In this document: in pieces, positions 43,020 through 55,110 of the stretch
Position numbering within the stretch: the stretch's first letter is position 1
Layout of the letters: every line of letters starts with the position of its first letter
Assembly: GCA_016271365.2 (NCBI GenBank)
Contig: CM057456.1
Coordinates: 663,365,501 to 663,429,500, forward strand
Reading direction: 5' to 3'
Length of the DNA: 64,000 bases
Source of the DNA: Neoceratodus forsteri
Taxonomy: Eukaryota; Chordata; Ceratodontiformes; Ceratodontidae
Notes under the pieces: generated by a model
Database searches by the model: none
What the model was told of the DNA's origin: nothing
What the model saw: only the letters and a program-made list of their open reading frames with translations
Position numbers and translations under genes: made by a program

Positions 43020-43620
43020 CACATGCCATGTCCAAGCTTCCCATACTTGGCATGGCCACTGTGCAGTTTGTCAGGACTTCAGATTTTTTTTTTATCACAT
43101 CCTTATTTCTCTGCTGTTGTGGTACGTATGGCAGTGGCATCCAGCCATTGTCTCCCCCTGCCCAGAGGGCTGCAGGCTCACTCTCATGAAGGGAAGTCTG
43201 GTACGGCCACTATCCAACCCGCTGGGAGGCTCCCTATGCCTTCCCATGCCGGGCCAAGACCAGAACCCTCCAGTGTGATTCCACAACAGACCTCAAGGCA
43301 GTATGAGTGTGGCTATCAAGCTGCTCACTCGTGCCCAGCCTTTTTCCTGCATTAATGGTCCTTTGGAGTGCGGGCATGCAATGACGTCAAAGGCACAACG
43401 TGCGGATGTCTGCCGCACTCCACCCCCAAGTGCACCACTCTGGTAGTGCCCTCAGTCATCACCACAGGGCCACTACAGAGTGATGGGATCCCTCAACCCT
43501 CCCCAGGGATGGGAGAGCAGTCCCTCAGATGCTCGATCCAATCCCTCCCCTGCCAACCCCTGATGACCTGGGTGTGTTTCTGAACCTGATTAAATACAGT
43601 CAAAGGAGAGCATAGACCCT
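43020..43620. other. GC-richer non-coding stretch
   Basis: The frames 43023-43355 and 43368-43583 are open but show no domain, no plausible signal sequence and no neighbours supporting a gene. They contain C-rich simple composition and are not called. Confidence 0.4.
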
Positions 43621-43639
43621 CTGTGACATCATTTCCAGT

Positions 43640-43805
43640 CAGGAGCCCAAAACATGGCTGCCACCAGCCCCTTAATTACAGGGTGATTTACATATGAATA
43701 ACTCTGGACTGCAAAGATTCACAGATCAACAAAATGGCGCAATCCAATTAGCTTTTTATGAGCTTTCAGACATTAGGAAATCCTATTGATGACAGTTCCC
43801 TTTAA
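43640..43805 (-). mobile_element. T2/Kolobok-type MITE end
   Basis: The right border reads, on the minus strand, TTAAAGGGAACTGTCATC (ending at 43805), the TTAAAGGRR form of T2/Kolobok termini. GATTTACATATGAATAACTC and CTGGACTGCAAAGATTC lie inside. The opposite end is not identified with certainty. Confidence 0.5.
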
Positions 43806-44426
43806 CTTCCTTGTGCTCCTAGGTCACATCTGGAAGCAAGCTTTGGCTTAGTATGCTACTCCTGGTTAAACAATGTTCCTTTCCCCTTTACACAAAACAT
43901 CTCTATTTAACCAAATGCTGTCCTTGGCTAACAAAGAAAAAAACACACACCTTTTGGCACCGCTTCTTCTATCTGTGTAATCTCATGATGCCTTTCCTCA
44001 TCAGTGACTGAGCTTGTAGTGAAAAACACACTGCTTACCTCTCGATGTCTGAGAGATTGAACTGGAGTTTGAACAATGACAGTGTGGTTCTTCTGATAAC
44101 AGTCACACCTGGGCTCACTTACTCTTCAAGTCACTAGTAAAATACTCTCCCGGTACAATGTTTAAAACAGTAGTAAAGTACATCAGGAGAACAGCAACCC
44201 AGACACAAGTCGGGGGAAGGGGTAGAAGAGCGAAGGAAAGGAAACCATGTGGGACAGGCAAACACATAGACAAACAGAAGAAAAATCCACACACTGGCCA
44301 GACAGCACCACGTATATGACAGACAGAAAAAAGGAACTTCTTTTTGAATAAATACACTTCCACTCACAAAAATGAAGTAAAAAATTGTTTTAAAATTTTT
44401 TTTTCCTTTCTTGTATTAGAACATTA
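43806..44426. other. No gene recognised
   Basis: Unassigned non-coding DNA. Two overlapping minus-strand frames at 44115-44367 show no domain. Confidence 0.4.
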
Positions 44427-44427
44427 G

Positions 44428-44600
44428 CCATTGTGTAATAGGAATAATGCACTCCATGGTGTGTGTCGTGCTGGGATGATGTCATGCCTCAGGTATTGGG
44501 TGCACTCGACCTGTGGCCTTGTGCCCAACCACTCGAGACATGATGTTATCCCAGCATGACACACACCTTGTCATGCATTATTCCTTTATTATACAATGGC
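44428..44600. mobile_element. Palindromic MITE, copy 1
   Basis: Near-perfect long inverted repeat: CCATTGTGTAATA..GAATAATGCA on the left pairs with the reverse complement of the right end. Inner arms pair through GGTGTGTGTC.TGCTGGGAT and ATCATG.CTC. A related copy lies at 45462-45625. Confidence 0.8.
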
Positions 44601-45461
44601 AAGCATATGTCTTGCTCTCTGATTGGTCAGTGGCCACCTTCAGCAGTGATGCTATCTGAGCATAATATCACTGTATGAAGGTCCGACACCAACATGACCT
44701 TGCAAAATGAAAAAAAAATCACTATTTCCCTTGCTTTAGAAAGTGAGCGATCAAGTGACTGTGACAACCCACTTGCCCCCCCATTGACACCTTGTCACTG
44801 TTCAAACACAGAAAATAAGCAAAATAGACTGCCTACACTGCTCCTATACTAATCCAAGCAAGGGAAAACCACAGAACAGCCAAATCTCATTTTAAAAATA
44901 ATCGCAGCTACCAGCAGCTTGCTTCACACACTGTTCGGTGCACACTCGGTCACAGTCCAGAACTCCACTACAACTATGTTTTTCTGTTGTTCCAGCTTCC
45001 CCATTCATTTTTCCCTGACACAGGCTGCCGGACACTTACCAGGCCCAGTTGGGAAATCTCCCTCACTCCTCACATGCTTTTCCTCATCCATCATGGTTTG
45101 CAGTTTCATGTCAAGTCAGCCAGTCCCAGAGCATGCAACAGACCAGTTGAATTAAACTGTGAGAAGACGGTGGATCAGGAGGGGGAACTGAAGTATCATG
45201 CAGAACAAAAAGAAAAAAATGAAAATGTCTGGGGGGAAGGGAACACCATATTAAAGACAAAAATTTGGAAAGGGATAGAGCACACACTGTGAGAGCTGGT
45301 AAGATTTAGAAATCAAGCAGCATGTACCAGCAGCCCCGCCTGGGGGGGACATGAAATTATAGACTTTTTAAAAAAGATGTACTTGCCCATCACAAAAGCA
45401 AGGGCAAAAAAAAAAAAAATTTAAAACTTTTTTTTATCTTTTTTCTTTGTTTATAAATGAG
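44601..45461. other. No gene recognised between two related MITEs
   Basis: Includes a stretch (44601-44710) with CTCTGATTGGTCAGTGG shared with 42905-42925, and unassigned DNA with A-runs. Confidence 0.4.
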
Positions 45462-45625
45462 TCACTGTATAATAGCAGTAATGCACTCAAGGCTGTGTCA
45501 AGCTTGAATAACGTCACTTATCGGGTGTTGGATGCACTCTTTCTGCGACCTCATGCCCAACCACCTGAGGCATGACATTATCCAAGCATGACACACACAC
45601 TGTCATGCATTATTGCTTAAATATA
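45462..45625. mobile_element. Palindromic MITE, copy 2
   Basis: Same arrangement as 44428-44600: TATAATAGCAGTAATGCACTC on the left pairs with ...TGCATTATTGCTTAAATATA on the right, and inner arms carry ACGTCACTTATCGGGTGTTGG and CCAACCACCTGAGGCATGAC. Confidence 0.75.
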
Positions 45626-46236
45626 ACATAAAATCCTATTCAGAGATCTTTTATATTAAAATTGGCCAGATGTACACTTACTGTATTTGCAGTTTCAGAA
45701 TGTTATAAAAATAATATAAATAATGTTTTAACTCCCAAGATTACTTCTGTGAATTATAAGAAACAAAGCTATCACTATAGTGCAGGCTAGGTACAGCTTG
45801 AGAACTGAATAAATGAAAGACAACTGTGACTTGCAAGGCTACAATTCCATCTAGGGTTTGTGCTAACAACATAAACCATAAATGCAAAGCTAGAATGGAT
45901 TGCAAATGTTACTAGAATGTTAAGACAGAATTACAGACCTTTTAATTTGCAGTTGGATTCCTTTGTATTTAGCATAAATTAAGGTCAAACACTGATACAG
46001 AAGAGTACAGACTGTCACAGAGGAATGAATTTGCTATCTTGTCAGTAGAATGCGACTTAAACAGGCATTTTTTAAAAAGCAGCCAACACAGCCAGAAGTT
46101 TGAAAAACATAATATTTGGACACTGCTGATCTTTTATTTCACGTTAAATCGGCATTTCCTATCTACATTACTTATCATGTACACACAGGCTCTTTGTTAC
46201 TTGGAAGTTCATCCGCTCCTGTTGCTTATTCCCCCT
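45626..46236. other. No gene recognised
   Basis: AT-rich non-coding DNA up to the next Harbinger-like element. Confidence 0.4.
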
Positions 46237-46239
46237 CTG

Positions 46240-47936
46240 GGGTAGGATTCACAAATTAGGGCAAAGTGCAGCACAGATGTTTACGCCGTACCTTGCCATT
46301 GCACTGGGCCAGAAAGTGCTGTTCATAATTGGATAGTGCACTGTGCTATCTGACTGTGAATTGGTGCAGGTGGGGGCAGTGCTAACCCAGTAAAAGCAAC
46401 CGGATACCCAGTAGTGCTTCCCCCACAGACAGTTAGGAAAATGGCCCTGCAGCCAATAGCGCTCACACGCTGAAGTGCAATTCTCAAAAGTAGCCATGCA
46501 AATGAGCCCATTAGGCATGCAAGGTGTTAGTGACCATTAGCATGCCCATTATGGGCTCATTTGCATGTCACCAGTGTGACATTATGTGCCTCCCCACCAG
46601 CCCATGCCCCACACAGCTGCAGTCCCTGGTAGTCTAGTGGTGCCTTTCCCCACACCGATCGCCCACCTGACATTAATAAAAGAAACAGTTTCCATAGTGT
46701 AGTGTCCCACCACTCTCCCTGATCACCAATCCCCATCTAAAGAACATATTTTCCATAGTGTAGTGTCCCTTCTCCCCTCCCATTCTCCGATCATCGGCTC
46801 ATAAAAATATACTGATAATCCTGGTGGTCCAGTGATCCCTCCCTCCTCCCTGTTCTCTGATGCCTGGCCCCGTCAAAAATGCTGATGGCCTCTCCCCATT
46901 TTCCGACCCCCGACCCGGTGAAGCGGTCCACACTCCCTGACAGTCTAGTGGATCCCCTACCCAGAATCGGAGAGTCTGACCACTGCATTCTCGTCAGCCG
47001 ACCCTATTAGCTGGGAGTATCTCAGTATTACCACTTCCCACCACCATGGCTGGCAATGATTGATCTCCCAATGACCACATACTGTATAGTATGGCCCATT
47101 GACAGTAATCTGTCAATCACTGTCAGTGGGCAGTACTCTATAAAGCACACGGTGATTGGGAGATCAGTTGGTGACAAGCTGTGAGGTAGTGAGTGTTGGG
47201 CTGTGCTGCTCTCTGGCTGAGGGGTTGGGCAGGGGGAGCGGGGTGGTCAGACTGTTCGTTATTGTGTGTGGGGGTTCATTAGACTGCCTGGGAGTTCGGA
47301 CAATTTCTCAGGGTCAGGGATCGGGGAATGGGGAAGGACCACTGGACCACCAGTATTATCAGTATTTTTTATGGGGCCAGAGATCGGAAAACGGGGAAGG
47401 GGAAGGACCACTGGACCAACAGGATTATCACTATTTTTTTATGGGACTGTCAATCTGAGAACAGGGATTGGGGAGGGACACTACTCTGTCAAAAATGGGT
47501 TTAATTTACAGGGATTGGTGATCAAGAAGGGGGTTGTGACACTAGAGTATGGAAAATGTTTTTTTTTGTGACAGGGATCTGTGATTAGGAGGAGGAGGGA
47601 CCGCTACACTACAGAAAGGTTTTTTTTTTAGTTAAGGGGTCAGCAAATGGGTAGGGGGGTCTGTAGTACCTCTGTCAACCACTACGGTTGCATGGATTAC
47701 CACCAGGTTTTGGTTAGAGGTAATTTCTGCACTCAAGAGCCTTTGCAAAAGGCCTTTGCATACAGCAAAATCTTTGTGAATTGCTCTGTGGGGATTTCCC
47801 CCTCATTTGCATTGTGAACCCCCTCCCAGCTTTGCCAGGGTGGAAACCCAGTTTGCCTGGGAAAAATGGGCTTTGTGAATTCCAACTCCAGGCAGAACTG
47901 GGTTTGCGCCCAGGCAAAGTTTTATGAATTCAGCCC
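46240..47936. mobile_element. Harbinger-like palindromic element with CTG duplication
   Basis: Left terminus GGGTAGGATTCACAAA; right terminus, reverse complemented, GGGCTGAATTCATAAA. CTG flanks both ends (46237-46239, 47937-47939), a CWG target as reported for some vertebrate Harbinger elements. Inside, arms carry GGTGGTCCAGTG subrepeats (46620-46930 and, inverted, 47330-47430), linking it to the elements at 13913 and 37860. No transposase frame is seen; small frames at 47156-47571 are translations of the subrepeats. Confidence 0.72.
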
Positions 47937-47939
47937 CTG

Positions 47940-48239
47940 ATATCATAATACTCTGCTTGTGACAGCACTGTTGTTCTTAAGGCATCAGGATATGATGTCA
48001 CAACAGAGGATCATCATGACTTACAGTGGGGAATACACTGTAAGGGTGGAAAAAACATTGTAGAATAAAGATTCTGTTTTCAGGCAAGTGTCCTCAGTAA
48101 TCATAATGGGAGAAGAACTGTTGTGTTTTCAAAGTTTACTCAGAGGTATCAACAGCTTTTGAACTTCAGCATGTTGAACGTTAAGTGGAACATTTGGATA
48201 GCGTGAGCAATACACAAAGCTTTTTACCTCATCCCTTTG
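47940..48239. other. No gene recognised
   Basis: Non-coding DNA between the Harbinger-like element and the L2 below. Confidence 0.4.
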
Positions 48240-50205
48240 TCAGAGACATGTACTTAACATCTGGAAAATCGCCCGAGTCACCCTGGTTTTCAAAAAAGGA
48301 GATTCCAAAGACCCTTCAAACTACAGACCCCTTGCAATGTTATTAGTACTAAGTAAAATCCTTGAGAAGCTAGTTGCTGCACAAACCATTGATTTCCTGC
48401 ACAAAAATAACCTTCTCTCTTCAGCCCAACATGATTTCCATAAGAGCCACAGCACCTCCACCGCCATGCTCAAATTCACCACAGATACACTTTCTGCCAT
48501 GGATGCAGGCCTTCTTACTGGGACGGTTTTCATTAACATGACCAAAGCTTTTGACCTGATCGATCATCCCTCCCTTCTCTCAACCCTGAAATCAATGGGT
48601 TTTATGGTGCCTGTAGTGGCCTGATTTAGTAGTTACCTGTCAAATCGGGTCCAACTTATGAAGTATAATTCCCCCCTCTTGAACCAGGCTATGATAAGAA
48701 TTGGGGATCCCCAGGGCTCCATTTTGGATCCTCTCCTTCTCTCTATATTTATAAACAGCATTACCTCTGGTATCACCTCCTGCTCATCCCTCTTATATGC
48801 TGATGACATAGTATTGTACACTAGCTCCAAAACTTATCTGATATAAACTCGTGCCTCTCCTCCGACTTCCACAAAACTCAAACCTGGCTCTCTAACCATA
48901 GACTGGTGCTCAGTGTAACTAAAACTCAGTCAATGTTATTTGAGACGGCTACCAAACTTAAATCCTGCAAAGATGACATCAAGATCTCCTGCTTTGGCTC
49001 CTCCTCATTCAAATATCTTGGGGTAGTCCTTGATCAGTCCCTAGATTTTGATCTACACATACAATCAACCTGCAAATCAGTGAACTCTAAGCTGGGCATT
49101 GCTTACTGGACCAGCCATTCACTCACACCCTCTGCCAGGGTGGCCACTGCCCATGGTATATTGCTACCAGCTCTGACCTATGGTGTCATAACATACGCGT
49201 CTGTACCAAAGACCATACTCCGTAGTTGGGACACCACTTATAATAACATTTGCCGATATGCATCCTCATCACTTTGGCTCAAACATCACTGACAACTCTA
49301 TTCTGACCTTAACTGGCTACCACCCTTCATGCTGACACTTCATTCCGCTGGTTCTCTTGTGGATAATATAAACAGGACCAGTCTAGCAGCGCTGCTGATT
49401 CCAAAAAACATCCTCTTATGGCTTACAGTCAGTTGATAAATCCCTATTACAAGTCCCAAGGAGTAAATCATCTAAAGGTTCCCAAGCTTTCTCTCACTAT
49501 GCTGCACTGCATTGGAACTCCTTCCCTTTACCAGTTCGCAGGCTCCTTCCCATACTCTCTTTAAAATAGAGCTTTGCACTTTCCCAGCTGTTTCCAACTC
49601 TTGCTCATGCTTTAACCCCTGTGATCTTTCTCTCTCTCTCTCTCTCCCAGTGCACTTACTGCTATTTAACCTGTCCTTATCTTGCTCCCATTCCTGTATG
49701 ACTGGATGCCTGGCATGTCACCACTCAATTGAGTTCTAATTTGTCCCTCCTCCTGTTAAATGCCCTATTTTTATTTCTTTATCTACACGTATGTTTGCTA
49801 CTACTGGTTTGCACTTTCCAGTGGCCTGTAACCATGTTATTTTAATTCCTGACTTCCTTCAATGGGACATTGAACTTTGTTATAAACTTGCCACCAGCCA
49901 TGTACTCTATGGATCTCTGTAATTTCACTTGCTGCTTTGCCCTTCCCGTGTGTCGTCAGTAAGCTGAGTTTATGTATTTTACATACTTATCATTTGTATA
50001 TGCCCTGCCTGTTGTACCCCAGTCCCCACCAGGTTTATACCTTGTTTTTATCTGTGAAATGTTTCCACTGTACTCCTTTGCTTTGTATGTTGTACCTATA
50101 CCTGCTGGTCTGTCAAAGTTTGTAGCCTGCTGGGTCATGACTAAAAATAGTCATTTAATGGGTAGCTCACCTACCTGGTAAACAAAAACTAAATAAATAA
50201 ATATC
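48240..50205 (+). mobile_element. L2 LINE, 5'-truncated
   Basis: Begins within RT fingers (KIARVTLVFKKGDSKDPSNY-like reading at 48265-48330) and ends with an AAATAAATAAATA tail near 50200. The 3' UTR includes a (CT)n run near 49630. Subfamily differs from the L2 at 16495. Confidence 0.82.
48265..49292 (+). pseudogene. L2 reverse transcriptase, broken
   Basis: Frame 48337-48624 has LSKILEKLVAAQTIDFL, QHDFHKSHSTSTAMLKF and GTVFINMTKAFDLIDHPSLL (motif A Asp kept as the D of KAFD; the preceding IDL reads INM). Frame 48658-48846 has DPQGSILDPLLLSIFIN and the active site LLYADDIVLY. Frame 48906-49292 has KTQSMLF and FKYLGVVLDQSLDFDLHI. Three frames and stops between them make it non-functional. 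Confidence 0.85.
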
Positions 50206-51177
50206 AAAAATAAAAGCATTTGTAGTTTTGACATTACAACTGTGAATTAAGGGATTTCTGATGTCATAGCTGTGAATTATGACAACATGAGTATGACCAG
50301 CCTGTGAATTAAAAGGGCTGACAAAATATTATAAATAGAGTAACAAAGCATCTATTACTGAGCTTTTATTCCATTAAAGGATTTGGGTGAGGTAGTCCAG
50401 CCCTGTGTTGCTAAGGGTTGAGGGACTGGACGCCACACCTTGAGCCATGCCAGCGACCCATGTTCGGGAACAAGCATGGGTCACTGGAGGTTGGCAGGGG
50501 AGAGAGAGGATAGAGCATCTGTTGACAGCTCTCCTCTCCTGGGGAAGGGTGGGCATCTTGTCCTGCTTCTTGTCTGCCCCCTTGTGGAGGCTGGAAGGTA
50601 GCGCCAGAGCTAGGGAGACTTGCAACGTGGCATTGTAGCATGCATGCACCTCCATGCACACATGTTCATGGCTGTGGGGGAGGGATGCAGAAAAATCACC
50701 TGCCGGCTCCATGGAAGCCCCTCCACTGCTCCTGTGCCGTGGCATCACAGAGCTCCTTGGCCCACTCTGGATATGTGTTCGGGGGGTTCCCCTTCTGCCC
50801 CACCATGGGGGAGTAATCTGAGAAGAATATAGGGCCTGGGAGGCACCGAGGGTAATAGCAGCAGGCGGGGAGATGGAGGAAGAGGAGGAGGAGAAAGAAA
50901 ATGCCGTCAGGGCGAAGGAGGATAAACAAATAATGGAAAAAAAAAAGATTCAGATGAGGCATTTACAATTCACCTAAAGTCTTAGATTATATTTTATGCT
51001 CAGTAACAGTTTGGTATTTTTTGTAATTTATGGAGGTCACATTTTATACTTCAAGAACAAACAAACTGTGAATATCTTTCCCCTTCCCACTTTCCCTCCA
51101 TCCCATGCTATCCATTGTTTTTACTTTCCTGGTTGCTCCTCCCCATCCTTCCCTTGCAATAGTGAATCTGGTTTAAA
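50206..51177. other. No gene recognised
   Basis: Unassigned non-coding DNA, with a GAGGA-rich stretch at about 50875-50900. Overlapping frames on both strands (50374-50748, 50411-50659) show no domain. Confidence 0.4.
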
Positions 51178-51240
51178 CATAGAAACACAGAGTATGATGA
51201 CAGATAAGGGCTGCTTGGCCCACCCAGTCTGCCCATATTG
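51178..51240 (-). mobile_element. CR1 3' tail fragment
   Basis: ACATAGAAACACAGAGTATG, GACAGATAAGGGCTGCTTGG and CCCACCCAGTCTGCCCAT match the minus-strand CR1 tail at 2389-2450. Only the extreme 3' end is present. Confidence 0.75.
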
Positions 51241-51419
51241 ACTTGCTTTATTTATTTGTTTATTTATTCATTCATGCATAAGAAAGTTAGCTAAAAACTG
51301 GGCATACTGTTTAAAATGAAGAAACATTTTTCCAAAGATATTAGAAAGTCAGTTTCCCTGGGAATACTCTTGCCACATTTTGATTATGTGCTAACTGTTT
51401 CTTATAATAATGTCTATTT

Positions 51420-52060
51420 ATTTATTTTGTATTTATTTTGAAAGTCAGATTTACAGCCTTTGACTCAGGGACTCATTTACAAAGGCATTTTGTCGCCGGG
51501 AGGGTAGACATGGTTACAGTGTGAGATACAACAGTGGTTACATACAGGTGCAATACAGATAACAAAAAGAACACAATATAACAGTGGTTTATGGGATAAA
51601 GTTACATGCAGTAGATGGCAATCGTATAAAAAAAAAGAAAGGGGGGGAGCAGTCCAACTGACATTGTCATGGCTATGGGCAAGAAACCGGGAGGGACCCC
51701 AAACATTGGGTTGATTAAGGGCAACTACAGCTTCAGGTGCCAAAGAGGTGGTTACAGAGAGCGACTTTAAAGGGACCTATTTTGGTAGACTTAGTGACAG
51801 AGAGCCGGAGGGAGTTGAACCATGTGGGGGCGCAGTAGTGGAAGAACCTTTGGGCTAGGGAGGTCTTGGTACGAGGCACCAGAAAGGTCACCTTAACTGA
51901 GCTACTGGTGGCAATGGTTGGGGATGCAAGCCACTAGGGACAGGACGGAGGAGTTAATGGCCAGTCGGACAGCGGTTTGGGGGAGGCAATCTCTGTGGTG
52001 ATAGAGAAGGCCAATCCGAGAGTTTATGGCTGAGTACAGGGTATTGATGTGGGTGTGAAA
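51420..52060 (-). mobile_element. LINE (L2-like) 3' end with RT C-terminus
   Basis: On the minus strand 51850-51780 reads FHYCAPTWFNSLRLSVTK, the .APT.WN.L...-type C-terminal motif of L2-clade RTs. The 3' UTR passes through TTTGTAAATGAGTCCCTGAG and GTCAAAGGCTGTAAATCTGA to an AATAAATAC tail at about 51420. Frames are heavily decayed. Confidence 0.6.
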
Positions 52061-52084
52061 TGTAATCACATTTTAAGCAGAATT

Positions 52085-52258
52085 TTAAGGTCTATTTGAA
52101 TTCAATGGAGTTTTGTGACTGTTTTGTCTAATTTTGTACTTAAGTGATTGTCTGTATTGTTCCGTTTATTGTTGGGTTGGAACTGAAAATGGGCTTGTCC
52201 CAGTGATCTTACCCGGTTAACAAATACAAAATAAAATGAAATGAAATTAATTTATTTA
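52085..52258 (+). mobile_element. L2-type 3' tail fragment
   Basis: CCCAGTGATCTTACCCGGTT followed by AACAAATACAAAATAAAATG resembles L2 3' ends such as 50150-50200 (CTACCTGGTAAACAAAAAC). No coding sequence. Confidence 0.5.
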
Positions 52259-52261
52259 TTT

Positions 52262-52462
52262 GCTGTAGACCACATATGCTCTGCCACGTCAACCCTTTCC
52301 CTCCCTTTCTTAGCCCTAAAATTCCCTTGTGCTTGTCCCAGGCATTTGTTTACGTTGTAACTACTTCCACTGGAAGGCAGTTTCAGGGATCTACTACCCT
52401 TTCTGTGAAGAAGTACTTCCTCACATCCCTTCTGAATTTACCCCCGCCAGCTTCATAACATG
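52262..52462 (-). pseudogene. CR1 RT C-terminal block
   Basis: Minus strand reads KFRRDVRKYFFTERVVDP and KAWDKHKGI, the conserved CR1 C-terminus. Continues upstream beyond the LTR at 53577. Confidence 0.8.
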
Positions 52463-52467
52463 ACCCC

Positions 52468-53576
52468 TGTCACAAACCCACTCAACAGGTCAGCTCTCTA
52501 CTCCCAAAGTGCCAACCTCCGAGTGCAGTCTTGTGAACAGTTAACAGAACAAGGTAACCCTCTTGTTTGTTTTTGTGGATTCAAATCAACCTTTGGTCTC
52601 CAGTTCTGGAGGGATTCAAACTGTTAACCTCTTGTTAGTGTACCCAATGTACAGGCTCAGATAATTTTGTCTTCGGGGGGCCAGATATCTTTGCCTATGG
52701 GCACCTAACCAGGTGTACAGAAATGAACCCTTAAAAACTGTAATAAAAGACCTCAGATTTAAAATGCTTACCTTTTTCCAGTTTGGTATCACCATTCAAG
52801 CTTATGTACAGTGTCTGCTTTAACCATATGTACTCTACTTGTAAAGGAAAGAAATCAAAGACAGACCGAGTAAGTTCTAAAAACAGAGTTTTACTAAAAT
52901 AGACAAAAAATATTTAACACATAAAATACAGAACTATTATATCACAAGACATACAAATCTCTTAAACAAAACAGGTTTTAACAGTGCAATTCCTACTACA
53001 GTACTTAGATTTGTCTCTCTCTCTAAATACCTGCTTAAAGTGCTCACAGATGTTTCTTTGTCAGAGTCTAGGTAGAAGTGTCTCTGAAGGAAAACAGAAT
53101 AATGTTTAAAGGCTGGTTTCCCCCATCTATTTACATGAGGTCACCTAGATCCTCCCTGTCAGAATATATAAAAAAATATATCTATATAAAAACAGGATGT
53201 CTTTTCCAAGTATAAAATTCTGCAACCTGAGCATAACTCATGTTCTTCAAATGGCTCTCTGTGATCTTATGATAAGCTTCCCCCTTCCAGGACATGAAAG
53301 CATCTTTTATGACTTTGCACTAAAACATCACAACCTTCTTTCTCTAAGCGTTATCAAAGTTTATGATTTTCCTTCTTAGCAACTACAGCTATAATTACCT
53401 TAGTTAAAGTCTATAATTAGCTTTGGGCCTTCCAGGTAACACCTTGTTTCTAAAACCTGTGTGTGTGTGTCATACTCACATGCTGTTTCAGCATTTCTCA
53501 AGAGAGACAGTCCATAACCCATTTTTATATTACAAAAAATGATACAGTGATCAGAACCAGCTGGCCAAGTGTCACA
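52468..53576 (-). mobile_element. Solo LTR, copy B
   Basis: Opposite orientation to, and same family as, 28994-30145. Termini TGTCACAAAC and AAGTGTCACA in plus-strand reading; flanks ACCCC (52463-52467) and CCCCC (53577-53581), a 4- to 5-bp duplication. The CR1 motif RTRG-H is interrupted exactly here, which fixes both ends independently of the terminal match. No coding sequence. Confidence 0.78.
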
Positions 53577-54156
53577 CCCCCTGGTTCTAGAGCACTTTTT
53601 TTCTCTGAAAAATACTCCCCTCATGTACTTTGTTAACCCCCATTAGCTATAAAAAAGTCTTTATCACACCCACCCTCCTTCAGGGTAAACGCGTTTAGCT
53701 CCTTTAGCCTCTCTTCATAGGGCTTTCTATGCAAATCCCACACCATCTTGGTAGCCCTTCTCTGAACTGCCTTCATTTTGTCTACTTCCTTCCTGAGATG
53801 TGATCTCCAGAACTGGCCACAGTATTCCAGGTGAGATCTTACCAGCGATCTGTACTGGGGAAACACCACCTCCCTCTTCTTGCTGGTGATACCTCTTCCT
53901 ATGCACCCCAGCATCCCACTCGCCCTGCCGACTACCTTTCCACACTGCCTGGCCACCCTTAGGTCATCTGATATGATTACTCCTAGGTACCTTTTTTGCT
54001 TGGTCTTTGTCAGTGTCACTCTGCCTATTTTTTATTCTGCTTACAGGTTTTTATGGTCCAAGTGCATTATTTTGCACTTTTTGCATTAATGCCCAGCTGC
54101 CATACCCTAGACCGCTACTCCAGTCTTTTCAGATCCCTACTCATCCTTTCCACACA

Positions 54157-54206
<50 letters not shown>

Positions 54207-54917
54207 GAGTGTTCACTCTGTTGCAGATCTTGGTGTCATCCACAAAGAGGCAGACCTTTCCTTTGAGTTCCCCTGCTATGTCACTTATAATGATTGAAGA
54301 GGACTTGTCCCAGCACTGATCCCTGAAGTACCCTGCTGGTTACTCTACCTTCCTCAAAGTGAACTCTATTCACCACTGCCCTTTGTGTTCTGTCCACTAG
54401 CCAGTTTCTTACCCAGGTTACAACCTTATTACCCACACTCAAGCTCTCCAAATTGCTTACCAGTCTCCTATGGAGAACGGCCTCAAAAGCCTTGCTGAAA
54501 ACCAGGTAGGCCACATCTACCAATCCTCCCTGATCCAACTCCTTGGTCACTCAGTTAAAAAAAATCTATTAGGTTTGCTTGGCATGATTTTCTTCCTGTG
54601 AACCCATGCTGCCTTGGATCCTGTAATCCACTGGATTCAAGGTGTTCCACAATCCATTCCTTTAGTAACATTTCCATTAGCTTACCTAACACTGATGTCA
54701 GGCTGACAGGCCTATAATTGCCCAGCTCCTTCCTGCTATTGCTTTTCTGAAGTGGGACTACCTCTGCCTTTCTCCGGTCCCCCGGGACCATGGCAGTCTC
54801 CAGTGATCTGTTAAATATGTCTGTCACAGGTGCAGCAAGTATCTCTCTTGCTCCCTCAGCACCCTTGGATGTATCCCATCTGGCTCTATAGCTTTGTCCA
54901 CCTTCAGATTAGTGAGT
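53577..54917 (-). pseudogene. CR1 ORF2 RT, broken
   Basis: Pieces in element order: TDIFNRSLETAMVPGDRRKA, LGNYRPVSLTSVLGKLMEML and GLQDPRQHGFTGRKSCQANL (54827-54555); DVAYLVFSKAFEAVLHRRLV (motif A Asp changed, YLDFSKAFD reads YLVFSKAFE) and RVLQGSVLGQVLFN (54550-54281); then RQCGKVVGRASGMLGCIGRG, RSHLEYCGQFWRSHL and VQRRATKMVWDLHRKPYEER (54019-53633). A (CA)n run at 54159-54205 lies within the palm region. Loss of the motif A Asp and the frame changes make it inactive. Confidence 0.85.
54159..54205. repeat. (CA)n microsatellite inside CR1
   Basis: Uninterrupted dinucleotide run expanded within the RT region of the CR1. Confidence 0.95.
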
Positions 54918-55110
54918 GTTTTAATAATAATAATAATAATAATAACTTTATTTTTAAAGCGCCTTTCAGAAATATCAAGGTGCTTAACATCAAAACACAA
55001 TATACAGCATCAATTTTAAACATATAAAATAAATTCATTAAAACATCACTCAGTTAAAACAAACCATGCGATCATTCATACGATCAACAAATATTTACAA
55101 ATAATTACCA

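Noticed and set aside
53197..53379. 60-codon plus-strand frame
   Set aside because: Lies inside solo LTR copy B and is not open in copy A.
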